Of a DNA stretch of 16,323 nt, positions 6,412 through 13,014 are shown piece by piece. Position 1 is the stretch's first letter. Each line of letters starts with the position of its first letter. A program made the position numbers and the translations under genes. The notes under the pieces are model-generated. The model saw nothing but the letters and a program-made list of their open reading frames with translations, was not told the origin of the DNA and made no database searches. The stretch comes from an uncultured Clostridium sp. (lineage in GTDB: Bacteria > Bacillota > Clostridia > Clostridiales > Clostridiaceae), in NCBI GenBank assembly GCA_946575275.1, contig CAMNZV010000014.1, positions 1-16,323 of the forward strand, in the 5' to 3' direction.

Positions 6412-7425
6412 ATGATAATTATCATGGAATCAAAATGTACAGAAAAGGAAATTCAAAATGTTGTAGAGGTTGTAGAAAAGAAGGGACTTGAAGTTAATTT
6501 ATCAAAGGGATCAACATATTGTATAATAGGTTGTATTGGAGATACGTCTGTATTGGATCAAGGAGCACTTTTAAGAATTGATGGAGTATCAAAAGTTTTA
6601 AAGGTGCAGGAAGCATATAAAAAGGCAAACAAGCTGTTCCATCCAGAACCTTCAATAATTGATATTAATGGGGTTAAGGTTGGTGGAAGCCATCTTGGAA
6701 TAATGGCAGGACCTTGTTCTGTTGAAAGTGAAGAACAAATAATTGAAATTGCAAATAAAGTTAAAAAAGCAGGGGCAAACTTTATAAGAGGTGGGGCATT
6801 TAAACCAAGAACATCTCCCTATAGCTTTCAAGGTTTAGAACTTGAAGGGTTAAAACTATTAGAAATTGCAAAACAAGAAACTGGACTTCAAATTGTAACA
6901 GAATTAATGTCAACTGATTATATTGATGAGTTTGTTGATAGAGTTGATGTAATTCAAATTGGTGCAAGAAATATGCAAAACTTTGATTTGTTAAAACAAA
7001 TTGGTAGAACAAATAAACCAATATTACTTAAAAGAGGATTATCAGCTACAATAGAAGAATGGTTAATGTCAGCAGAATACATTATGGCTGGAGGAAATGA
7101 AAAGGTAATTCTTTGTGAAAGAGGAATAAGAACCTTTGAAACAGCAACAAGAAATACATTAGATTTAAGTGCCATTCCAGTTGTAAAGAAATTATCCCAT
7201 TTACCTATTATAATAGACCCAAGCCATGCAGGAGGATATAGATACTTAGTTGAACCACTTGCAAAAGCAGCAATAGTTGCAGGGGCAGATGGGTTAATGA
7301 TTGAGGTACACAATGATCCAGCAAATGCTTTAAGTGATGGACAACAATCAATTAAACCTGATGATTTTGATAAATTAATGGAAAAGATTAAGATTCTTGC
7401 TAAAATGGAAGACAAGGATATTTAA
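6412..7425 (+). CDS. aroF: 3-deoxy-7-phosphoheptulonate (DAHP) synthase, type I-beta, copy 2
   Basis: A second full-length 337-aa DAHP synthase in the same operon. It has the same architecture as the copy at 298-1311: an N-terminal ferredoxin-like domain (about 1-70), then the barrel with AGPCSVE (Cys102), KPRTSPYSFQG, LKRGLSAT, ERGIRTFE, DPSHAGG and EVHNDP. The catalytic barrel is very close to copy 1, including a 48-nt stretch identical at every base, while the N-terminal regulatory domain is much more divergent. Established work on T. maritima places Tyr/Phe feedback in this domain, so I infer isoenzymes with different inhibitors. AGGAGG (6399-6404) lies 7 nt before the ATG. tyrA follows 16 nt after the stop, which suggests, without proving, that this copy is tuned to tyrosine. 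Confidence 0.95.
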   Translation: MIIIMESKCTEKEIQNVVEVVEKKGLEVNLSKGSTYCIIGCIGDTSVLDQGALLRIDGVSKVLKVQEAYKKANKLFHPEPSIIDINGVKVGGSHLGIMAGPCSVESEEQIIEIANKVKKAGANFIRGGAFKPRTSPYSFQGLELEGLKLLEIAKQETGLQIVTELMSTDYIDEFVDRVDVIQIGARNMQNFDLLKQIGRTNKPILLKRGLSATIEEWLMSAEYIMAGGNEKVILCERGIRTFETATRNTLDLSAIPVVKKLSHLPIIIDPSHAGGYRYLVEPLAKAAIVAGADGLMIEVHNDPANALSDGQQSIKPDDFDKLMEKIKILAKMEDKDI

Positions 7426-7441
7426 TACAAGGGGGATAAAT

Positions 7442-8281
7442 ATGAATATAGTTATTGTAGGCCTAGGAGTTGTAGGAGGGTCCTTTGCAATGGCTTTAAA
7501 TAAGGCAGGTTTTACAGATGTATATGGAATAGATGTAAGTGAAGAAACCTTATTAAAGGCAAAGGAAAGAGGATTAATAAAGGATGGTAGTAAAACAGGA
7601 GAGGATTTATTAAAAAAGGCAGATCTAACAATTATATCAATATATCCAAAGCTATTAAAAGATTTTATTAAAACTAATGCAAGTTTCTTTAAAGATGGGT
7701 CTATAATAACTGATGCTACAGGAATAAAAGGAATGTTTATTAAGGATATAATAAGTATTTTACCTAAAAATGTAGATTTTGTTTTTGGACACCCTATGGC
7801 AGGACGGGAAAAAAAGGGAATAGATTATGCTAGTGATAGGGTTTTTAATGGAGCCAACTATATAATAACACCTATAGATTGCAATCAAGAAAAAAACCTA
7901 GATTTAGTAGAAAATTTGGCGAAAAAAATTGGATTTAAAAGTGTTATAAGAATAACACCAGAATTTCATGATGAAATGATAGGTTTTACCTCACAACTTC
8001 CTCATGCTTTAGCAGTAGCCCTAATAAATAGTGATGAAGAAAATAGAGAGACTGGCAAGTTTATAGGAGATAGTTATAGAGATTTAACAAGGATTGCAAA
8101 TATTAATGAGGATTTATGGAGTGAACTATTTTTAGGGAACAAGGAAAATCTAATTAAAGCTATTAATAAATTTGAAAAACAACTTGATTTATTAAAAGAA
8201 GCAATAGAAGATAATGATGTTGAGGCTCTTAAAAAACATTTTATTCAGTCAACTAAAAGAAGAGAAAAATTAGATAAATAA
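7442..8281 (+). CDS. tyrA: Prephenate dehydrogenase
   Basis: Oxidatively decarboxylates prephenate to 4-hydroxyphenylpyruvate with NAD(P), the tyrosine branch. The 279-aa protein opens with a Rossmann loop GLGVVGGS (7-14), followed by DATGIKG, FGHPMAGREKKG (His117), FTSQLPHALAVAL (His188) and SYRDLTRIA (Arg213). It ends soon after the helical dimerisation domain and has no C-terminal ACT domain, unlike B. subtilis TyrA. The open frame extends upstream to TTG 7397 within the previous gene, but AAGGGGG (7429-7435) lies 6 nt before ATG 7442 and MNIVIVGLG is the natural N-terminus. It is the last gene of the operon; a strong terminator begins immediately after the stop. Confidence 0.94.
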   Translation: MNIVIVGLGVVGGSFAMALNKAGFTDVYGIDVSEETLLKAKERGLIKDGSKTGEDLLKKADLTIISIYPKLLKDFIKTNASFFKDGSIITDATGIKGMFIKDIISILPKNVDFVFGHPMAGREKKGIDYASDRVFNGANYIITPIDCNQEKNLDLVENLAKKIGFKSVIRITPEFHDEMIGFTSQLPHALAVALINSDEENRETGKFIGDSYRDLTRIANINEDLWSELFLGNKENLIKAINKFEKQLDLLKEAIEDNDVEALKKHFIQSTKRREKLDK

Positions 8282-8282
8282 T

Positions 8283-8334
8283 AAAAAGGTTTGTAAATAA
8301 GTTATTAAAAAACAGCTTATTTACAGACCTTTTT
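8283..8334 (+). terminator. Bidirectional terminator between tyrA and the CYTH gene
   Basis: AAAAAGGTTTGTAAATAAG (8283-8301) pairs with CTTATTTACAGACCTTTTT (8316-8334) over 19 bp with one G/T wobble and a 14-nt loop. Each arm starts with A5 and ends in T5 on the opposite strand, so it can stop transcription from both sides: the aromatic operon on the plus strand and the convergent CYTH gene on the minus strand. The right arm overlaps the CYTH stop codon (8333-8335). Confidence 0.9.
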
Positions 8335-8866
8335 ACTTGTTTTCTTCTATAAGTTGATAAATAGTTTTAGAGGTAGTATCCTCCATTTTATAACCAAGGA
8401 ATTTAACTATTTTTTCAAGGTTTTCTTCACTATCAGTTTCGATTTCTAGGTATGGAAATGAACAAAAATTTGTGTCATTAATATCAATTTCCACTAAACC
8501 TTCAGGTAACCTATAGCTTTCTCTATATTTTGCAATGGATTGAAAAAGTTTTAAACCTAGAGAAGAAAAAATTCCCTCACCAGCTTTTTTATCTAGTATT
8601 ACAGTTTCATTTTCTTCCATTTCTTTAAACTTATCTTGAGATAAAATTTTCTTAGTTGTCATATATATAGTATCTTCACCATTTACTAAATTATGAACTG
8701 TTCTTATTCTTGCATATCCTTTGTTATGAAGAAGTCTTCTATCATCAAAGTCATGTAAATCATTGATTTGGTTTTCTTCTTTTACCTTTATAGCATTACT
8801 GTTAACTAATAGATTTCTTATAAAAGCAACATCTATTTTAATAATTCTAGTTTCAAGTTCAGTCAT
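8333..8866 (-). CDS. CYTH domain protein
   Basis: A 177-aa protein of the CYTH superfamily (class IV adenylate cyclase / thiamine triphosphatase / inorganic triphosphatase), whose members bind triphosphates in a tunnel lined by charged residues. The N-terminal signature is ELETR (Glu3, Glu5, Arg7; ExExK in most relatives). It is followed by YARIR (Arg53, Arg55), TTKK (Lys72), YRESYR (Arg115, Arg119), EIDIND (Glu126, Asp128) and LEIET (Glu141, Glu143), which is the expected alternation of basic and acidic pairs. GGGGG (8872-8876 on the minus strand) sets the ATG. The exact substrate cannot be decided; bacterial single-domain CYTH proteins are most often tripolyphosphatases or thiamine triphosphatases. 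It is divergent from deoD and unrelated to the aromatic operon. Confidence 0.82.
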   Translation of the reverse strand: MTELETRIIKIDVAFIRNLLVNSNAIKVKEENQINDLHDFDDRRLLHNKGYARIRTVHNLVNGEDTIYMTTKKILSQDKFKEMEENETVILDKKAGEGIFSSLGLKLFQSIAKYRESYRLPEGLVEIDINDTNFCSFPYLEIETDSEENLEKIVKFLGYKMEDTTSKTIYQLIEENK

Positions 8867-8959
8867 AAATAATCCCCCTATTGGATATATTAATAAATAT
8901 TCATATCTATTTTATCATGTTATTCATAAAAAATTAATATGAAAGTAAAAAAAATTTAG

Positions 8960-8965
8960 TATAAT
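8960..8965 (+). promoter_or_regulatory. Candidate -10 box for the deoD-sortase transcript
   Basis: TATAAT lies 34 nt before the deoD start in the 132-nt divergent spacer (8867-8998). No good -35 hexamer is visible at 16 to 18 nt upstream; TTAATA (8934-8939) has a 20-nt spacer. The spacer is otherwise very AT-rich, and a promoter for the CYTH gene must lie on its other strand (a weak TAAAAT-like -10 is possible), but I cannot assign it with confidence. Confidence 0.4.
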
Positions 8966-8998
8966 AATATTATATGACTTAATAAAGGAGGAATTTAT

Positions 8999-9703
8999 AT
9001 GGCAAAGCATTTACATATAATGACTGATAAAGATAATGTTTCTGATATAGTACTATTACCAGGCGATCCTTTAAGGGCAAAGTTTATTGCAGAAAATTAC
9101 TTAGATGATTATATATGTTATAATGAAGTAAGGGGGATGTATGGATTTACTGGAATGTACAAAGGTAAAAGAATTTCAGTTCAAGGTACAGGAATGGGAC
9201 TTCCATCACATTCTATTTATGTCAATGAATTAATTCAATTTTATGGAGCAAAAAAACTTGTTAGAGTTGGATCTGCAGGGTCAATAAATGAAAATGTTAA
9301 TGTTTATGATATAGTTATAGCACAGGGGGCTTGTACTAATTCAAATATTAATAAAAGACGATTTAATGGGCTTGACTATGCGCCAATAGGAAATTTCGAT
9401 TTAATCTGTAAGGCTTATAATAATACAATAAAAAAGGGGATACCAGTAAAGGTAGGAAATGTATTATCTTCTGATTTATTTTATGATGATACTGACTTTA
9501 AACTTAGTAGATGGGTTGATTATGGAGTTTTAGCTATTGAAATGGAAACAGCAGAGCTTTATACACTAGCTGCAAAATATAATGTTTTGGCATTATCAAT
9601 TTTAACTATATCAGACCATGTAATAAAGGGAATTGAAACTTCACCTAAAGAAAGAGAACAAAGCTTTACTGATATGATAGAGATTGCATTAGAATCAGTA
9701 TAG
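8999..9703 (+). CDS. deoD: Purine nucleoside phosphorylase, DeoD type
   Basis: Phosphorolyses purine (deoxy)ribonucleosides to base plus (deoxy)ribose-1-phosphate in nucleoside salvage. The 234-aa, hexameric-type enzyme has PGDPLRAK (Gly22, Arg26 for phosphate), YNEVRGMYGFTG (Arg45), GTGMGLPS, RVGSAGSI (Arg89), AIEMETAELY (Glu181-Met182-Glu183 for the ribose) and ISDH (Asp206, the purine N7 proton donor). GGAGG (8987-8991) lies 7 nt before the ATG. A sortase gene starts 14 nt after the stop, so they probably share a transcript although their roles do not obviously connect. Confidence 0.94.
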   Translation: MAKHLHIMTDKDNVSDIVLLPGDPLRAKFIAENYLDDYICYNEVRGMYGFTGMYKGKRISVQGTGMGLPSHSIYVNELIQFYGAKKLVRVGSAGSINENVNVYDIVIAQGACTNSNINKRRFNGLDYAPIGNFDLICKAYNNTIKKGIPVKVGNVLSSDLFYDDTDFKLSRWVDYGVLAIEMETAELYTLAAKYNVLALSILTISDHVIKGIETSPKEREQSFTDMIEIALESV

Positions 9704-9717
9704 AAAGTGAGAGTGTT

Positions 9718-10494
9718 ATGATGAAAAACAAAAATAAAACAAATAAAAGTGGTATATTAAGCAAAATTGTTTTAGCTATAGCTTTAATAGTTCTTGTAGT
9801 ATCAGGCTATCAGTTATTTAATATTTGGAGAGAATATCATAATAATTCAAAAACTTATGATGAAGTTAGAGAATATTCTCCAAATAATGATATTAAACCT
9901 GAAGAGGATCAAATTGAAAAATATAGGTTTAAGCAGGAGGATTATGATAATCTACTTGCAATGAATGGTGATTTCAAGGGATGGCTTACAGTGCCAGGAA
10001 CAGAAGTTAACTATCCATTAGTTCAAACTACAGACAACGAATATTATTTACATCATAATTTTAAGAAGGAATATAACGATGGTGGGGCAATATTTATTGC
10101 TTCAGAAAATAGTTCTCCTTTAAATGATGAAAATACAATAATTCATGGCCATCATATGAGAGATGGAAGTATGTTTGCATCACTTGGAAAATACAAGGAT
10201 GAAAATTTCTTAAAGGAAAATAATAAAATATATGTTTCTACAAGAGATAATGTATATGAGTATGAAATATTTTCAGTATATGTTATTACAGCAAATTTAA
10301 ATCCTTACAAAATAAACTTTGCAGAAAAAGATGAATATTTAAGTTACTTAAAAGAATTAAAAAGTAATTCATTATTTAATGTAGATCTTGAAGAATTTAC
10401 TCCAGAAGATAAAATAATAACATTATCTACTTGTACTTATGAAGTAGATGATGGAAGACTATTAGTTCATGCTAAGTTAAAGAGAATTGTATAG
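9718..10494 (+). CDS. Class B-like sortase (cysteine transpeptidase)
   Basis: A membrane-anchored transpeptidase that would attach surface proteins to peptidoglycan or pilin subunits. The 258-aa product has a short basic N-terminus, one transmembrane segment (about 13-34), an acidic linker, and a sortase domain from about residue 75. Catalytic residues are visible: His145 in HGHHMRDGSMF, Cys239 in TLSTCTY and Arg247 in DDGRLLVHA. TLSTC and GHHM resemble class B sortases such as S. aureus SrtB. There are two tandem ATGs (9718 and 9721) and only a weak Shine-Dalgarno (GTGAGAG), so the start is uncertain by one codon and expression may depend on coupling to deoD. No substrate with an LPXTG- or NPQTN-type C-terminal sorting signal is encoded in the window. 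Class D and E sortases are less likely because of the TLSTC motif and domain length. Confidence 0.85.
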   Translation: MMKNKNKTNKSGILSKIVLAIALIVLVVSGYQLFNIWREYHNNSKTYDEVREYSPNNDIKPEEDQIEKYRFKQEDYDNLLAMNGDFKGWLTVPGTEVNYPLVQTTDNEYYLHHNFKKEYNDGGAIFIASENSSPLNDENTIIHGHHMRDGSMFASLGKYKDENFLKENNKIYVSTRDNVYEYEIFSVYVITANLNPYKINFAEKDEYLSYLKELKSNSLFNVDLEEFTPEDKIITLSTCTYEVDDGRLLVHAKLKRIV

Positions 10495-10499
10495 GCTAT

Positions 10500-10545
10500 A
10501 AAAAAGTAGATAAATTTGTCAAAACGCAAATTTATCTACTTTTTT
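10500..10545 (+). terminator. Bidirectional terminator between the sortase and DUF2628-like genes
   Basis: A perfect 19-bp stem (10500-10518 with 10527-10545; the left arm contains AGTAGATAAATTTG) encloses an 8-nt loop, with A6 at one end and T6 at the other. It can terminate the sortase transcript on the plus strand and the convergent minus-strand gene, whose stop codon (10544-10546) overlaps its right edge. Confidence 0.9.
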
Positions 10546-11020
10546 ATTTTCTATTTAATAAAATTATTGTTAATATCATAATTAAACCCCAGACCATAAT
10601 AAAGGACAGTTGGTTTGAGGGAGCACCTCTTTCAGTTAATAGTTCTAATAATTTTTTGCCTCTGATATTATTATTCTTCTTTTTAATTTTGTCAATTTCT
10701 TTTTCTACTGATAATAAATAAATATTTGTGCCAAAGAATCCCATTAACAATAAAATTGTTACAAATAGGATAATTGATAATGGAAAAGGTATAGCAATTA
10801 ATATAGAAAGATAAGCCACAAGCACAATTAAAGATGGAATAAAAGCCTTCCTATAGGCAAGCCAAAAAGCATTAAGGAAAAATGCTACAGGTGACCAAAT
10901 AGGCTTATTAGGATTTATAAGGTATTTATCTAAGGTTTTTTTATAAAATGGGGTAGTTGCTTTTTTGCCAATATAGGCTTCCAGTTCTGCCCTTGTTGCT
11001 GTTAATTCTTTCATAGCCAT
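10544..11020 (-). CDS. DUF2628-like small membrane protein
   Basis: A 158-aa protein of unknown function. A soluble N-terminus (1-40) is followed by PIWSPVAFFLNAFWLAYRKAF (40-60), the W-x-P-x-FF...WL-YRK signature that I associate with DUF2628 proteins. After that come hydrophobic segments at about 60-78 and 79-103, a lysine-rich cytosolic-looking stretch (107-131), and a last hydrophobic segment at about 137-155. GGAG (11030-11033 on the minus strand) lies about 9 nt before the ATG; a second Met at residue 3 is possible. The fba terminator ends only 30 nt upstream, so the gene either uses fba read-through or a promoter overlapping that hairpin. No enzymatic motif is visible. Confidence 0.7.
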   Translation of the reverse strand: MAMKELTATRAELEAYIGKKATTPFYKKTLDKYLINPNKPIWSPVAFFLNAFWLAYRKAFIPSLIVLVAYLSILIAIPFPLSIILFVTILLLMGFFGTNIYLLSVEKEIDKIKKKNNNIRGKKLLELLTERGAPSNQLSFIMVWGLIMILTIILLNRK

Positions 11021-11049
11021 TACAATAACTCCTTTATAGATAGTATAAG

Positions 11050-11078
11050 AAAAAGATGACTCCTTGAGCCATCTTTTT
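11050..11078 (-). terminator. Terminator of fba
   Basis: AAAAAGATG and CATCTTTTT pair over 9 bp, continue after one A/C mismatch with CTC/GAG, and close on a 3-nt loop. On the minus strand this follows the fba stop codon by about 20 nt and ends in a T5 run. The stem is close to symmetrical, so it might also act weakly in the other direction. Confidence 0.75.
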
Positions 11079-11097
11079 AAATATGTCTTAACTTAAA

Positions 11098-11961
11098 TTA
11101 AGCTCTGTTTACAGAACCGAAAAGTTCCATTTTTTCTTTTACTGTAGCTTTTATAGCTTCAAATCCAGGTCCTAAAAGCTTTCTTGGGTCAAATCCCTTA
11201 CCTTGTAAGTCTTTTCCATCTTCAACATATTTTCTAGTTGCTGCTGCAAATGATAATTGACATTCAGTGTTAACGTTGATTTTAGAAACTCCAAGAGATA
11301 TTGCCTTTTTAATCATATCTTCAGGGATTCCAGTACCACCATGTAAAACTAATGGCATGTTTCCAACAGCATCAGCAATTTTAGCTAAAGCATCAAAATC
11401 TAAACCAGCCCAGTTTTCAGGGTATTTTCCGTGGATATTTCCAATTCCAGCTGCTAATATATCAACACCTAAATCAGCAATTTGTTTACATTCTGTAGGA
11501 TCTGCTATTTCACCAGCACCTACAACTCCATCTTCTTCACCACCAATTGAACCAACTTCACATTCAACTGAGATTCCTTTTGCTTTTGCATCTTTAATTA
11601 ATTGAGTACTTTTTGCTATGTTTTCATCAATTGCATAATGTGAACCATCAAACATAACTGATGAGAATCCAGCTTCTATACAAGCATAAGCTCCATCAAA
11701 TGAACCGTGATCTAAGTGAAGGGCAACAGGAACAGTTATTTTAAGATCCTTAATTAATCCATTAACCATACCAACAACAGTGTTGTATCCTCCCATGTAC
11801 TTACCTGCACCTTCAGAAACACCTAAAATAACTGGTGAATTGTTTTCTTGTGCAGTTAATAATATAGCCTTAGTCCATTCTAAATTGTTAATGTTAAATT
11901 GACCAACAGCATATTTTCCTGCCTTAGCCTTTTGCATCATTTCTTTTACTGAAACTAACAT
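11098..11961 (-). CDS. fba: Fructose-1,6-bisphosphate aldolase, class II
   Basis: Zinc-dependent aldolase that cleaves fructose-1,6-bisphosphate to dihydroxyacetone phosphate and glyceraldehyde-3-phosphate, or runs in reverse in gluconeogenesis. The 287-aa protein has LHLDHGS (Asp84 catalytic, His85 zinc ligand), ECEVGSIGGEEDGV (Glu135), GIGNIHGKYP (His177 zinc ligand), LVLHGGTGIPE (His207 zinc ligand) and SKINVNTE. GGAGG at 11968-11972 on the minus strand sets ATG 11961 with 6-nt spacing. It is monocistronic by layout: a terminator follows and a 107-nt regulatory spacer with a perfect palindrome precedes it. Its codons are cleaner and richer in GCA and GGT than its neighbours, as expected for a highly expressed glycolytic gene. 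Tagatose-bisphosphate aldolase is a related alternative, but the isolated context favours Fba. Confidence 0.94.
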   Translation of the reverse strand: MLVSVKEMMQKAKAGKYAVGQFNINNLEWTKAILLTAQENNSPVILGVSEGAGKYMGGYNTVVGMVNGLIKDLKITVPVALHLDHGSFDGAYACIEAGFSSVMFDGSHYAIDENIAKSTQLIKDAKAKGISVECEVGSIGGEEDGVVGAGEIADPTECKQIADLGVDILAAGIGNIHGKYPENWAGLDFDALAKIADAVGNMPLVLHGGTGIPEDMIKKAISLGVSKINVNTECQLSFAAATRKYVEDGKDLQGKGFDPRKLLGPGFEAIKATVKEKMELFGSVNRA

Positions 11962-11988
11962 AATAAACCTCCAATAATGTGTAAATTA

Positions 11989-12007
11989 TAAATACAATTT
12001 GTATTTA
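11989..12007. promoter_or_regulatory. Perfect 19-nt palindrome upstream of fba (candidate operator)
   Basis: TAAATACAATTTGTATTTA is a 9+1+9 perfect inverted repeat, 28 nt upstream of the fba start. It overlaps one possible minus-strand -10 box (TATAAT, 11990-11985) and lies about 14 nt downstream of another (TATAAT, 12026-12021). With a single central base it cannot fold as drawn in RNA without opening at least one more pair, so a dimeric DNA-binding protein site is the simpler reading. It does not match the Rex or CcpA consensus I know. Confidence 0.45.
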
Positions 12008-12020
12008 CTAACTAAATCTT

Positions 12021-12026
12021 ATTATA
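12021..12026 (-). promoter_or_regulatory. Candidate -10 box for fba
   Basis: TATAAT on the minus strand, 60 nt upstream of the fba start. The -35 position 17 nt further up reads TTTCTT, a poor match. A second TATAAT at 11990-11985, overlapping the palindrome, is an equally possible -10 with an equally poor -35. At least one promoter is expected here because fba is preceded by argF with a 107-nt spacer. Confidence 0.3.
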
Positions 12027-12029
12027 ACT

Positions 12030-12057
12030 TTAAATTGTTAAAAAAGAAACAATTTAA
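12030..12057 (-). terminator. AT-rich hairpin after argF (weak terminator candidate)
   Basis: TTAAATTGTT (12030-12039) pairs with AACAATTTAA (12048-12057) around an 8-nt loop, just after the argF stop on the minus strand. The T-rich run lies inside the loop and not after the stem, so it is not a canonical intrinsic terminator. It is the only structure available to end the arginine transcript before fba. Confidence 0.3.
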
Positions 12058-12068
12058 GAGAAATTTCT

Positions 12069-12995
12069 TTAATTTTTACTAAGCAATTTAACAAGAACAG
12101 CTTTTTGAGCATGTAATCTGTTTTCAGATTCGTCAAATATTTCAGCAGAATGATCTTCAAGGACCTTAGCTGTAATTTCCTCTTCTCTGTGAGCTGGCAA
12201 ACAATGAAGAACAATTGCATTAGGATTTGCATGGGATACAAGCTCATCATTTATTTGGAAGGAAGCAAATGCTTTAGCACGAATTGCAGCCTCTTCTTCT
12301 TGTCCCATACTTGCCCAAACATCTGTTATAAGAACATCTGCATCTTTGCAAGCTTCAATAGGTGAGGATACAAGTTCAAATTTAGTTCCTTCAAGGCTTG
12401 CTAATTCTTTTGCACGATTTATATATTCTTCCTTTGGCTTATATGCATCAGGACAAGCAATTGAAAAGTTCATTCCAACCTTTAATGTTCCAATCATTAA
12501 AGAATGAGCCATATTATTACCATCACCAATATAGGCAACCTTTAGACCTTCTAAAGTGTTTTTATATTCTCTAATTGTCATTAAGTCAGCTAAAACCTGA
12601 CATGGATGTTCATCATCAGTTAATCCATTAATAATTGGAATACTAGAATATTTAGCAAGGGTTTCTACGTCTTTATGAGAATAAGTTCTAATCATAATTC
12701 CTTGTAAAAATCTTGATAATACTCTTGCAGTGTCTTCTATAGGTTCACCACGTCCAATTTGAAGGTCCTTTCCACTTAGAAAAAGTGGGTTTCCTCCAAG
12801 TTGATACATACCAGCTTCAAAGGATACTCTTGTTCTAGTAGAACTTTTTTCAAATATCATTCCAAGACTTTTGCCTTTTAAATGTTCATGAGGTATACCA
12901 TGTTTAAACTCATATTTTAATTGATCAGCTAAATTTAATATTTCTAAAATTTCCTCTTTAGTTAAATCGTCCATTTTTAATAAATCTTTTATCAA
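12069..12995 (-). CDS. argF: Ornithine carbamoyltransferase
   Basis: Forms citrulline from ornithine and carbamoyl phosphate. Counting from ATG 13001 (310 aa), motifs are STRTR (54-58, carbamoyl phosphate), HPCQ (132-135), DVWASMG (227-233, the ornithine loop) and HCLPAHR (266-272). The ATG at 13001 immediately abuts GGAGGG (13007-13002), leaving no spacer. The in-frame TTG at 12995 has a 6-7-nt spacer from the same site and gives MIKDLLKMDDLT, so I place the start there, with 13001 as the conventional alternative. It is the last gene of the arginine cluster, 13-19 nt after argD. A catabolic role (arcB) is possible for this family, but linkage to argJBD argues for biosynthesis. Confidence 0.93.
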   Translation of the reverse strand: MIKDLLKMDDLTKEEILEILNLADQLKYEFKHGIPHEHLKGKSLGMIFEKSSTRTRVSFEAGMYQLGGNPLFLSGKDLQIGRGEPIEDTARVLSRFLQGIMIRTYSHKDVETLAKYSSIPIINGLTDDEHPCQVLADLMTIREYKNTLEGLKVAYIGDGNNMAHSLMIGTLKVGMNFSIACPDAYKPKEEYINRAKELASLEGTKFELVSSPIEACKDADVLITDVWASMGQEEEAAIRAKAFASFQINDELVSHANPNAIVLHCLPAHREEEITAKVLEDHSAEIFDESENRLHAQKAVLVKLLSKN

Positions 12996-13014
12996 AATCA
13001 TCCCTCCAATTTTT

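Noticed and set aside
6954..7415. 153-aa minus-strand ORF antisense to DAHP synthase copy 2
   Set aside because: It is a shadow of a clearly coding frame, has no ribosome site or recognisable domain, and arises because the AT-rich sense codons leave few antisense stops.
7397..7441. Upstream extension of tyrA into DAHP synthase copy 2
   Set aside because: The 15 extra residues do not belong to the Rossmann N-terminus, and AAGGGGG is spaced for ATG 7442.
11267..11605. 112-aa plus-strand ORF antisense to fba
   Set aside because: It is fully overlapped by a highly conserved aldolase gene and shows no independent signal.
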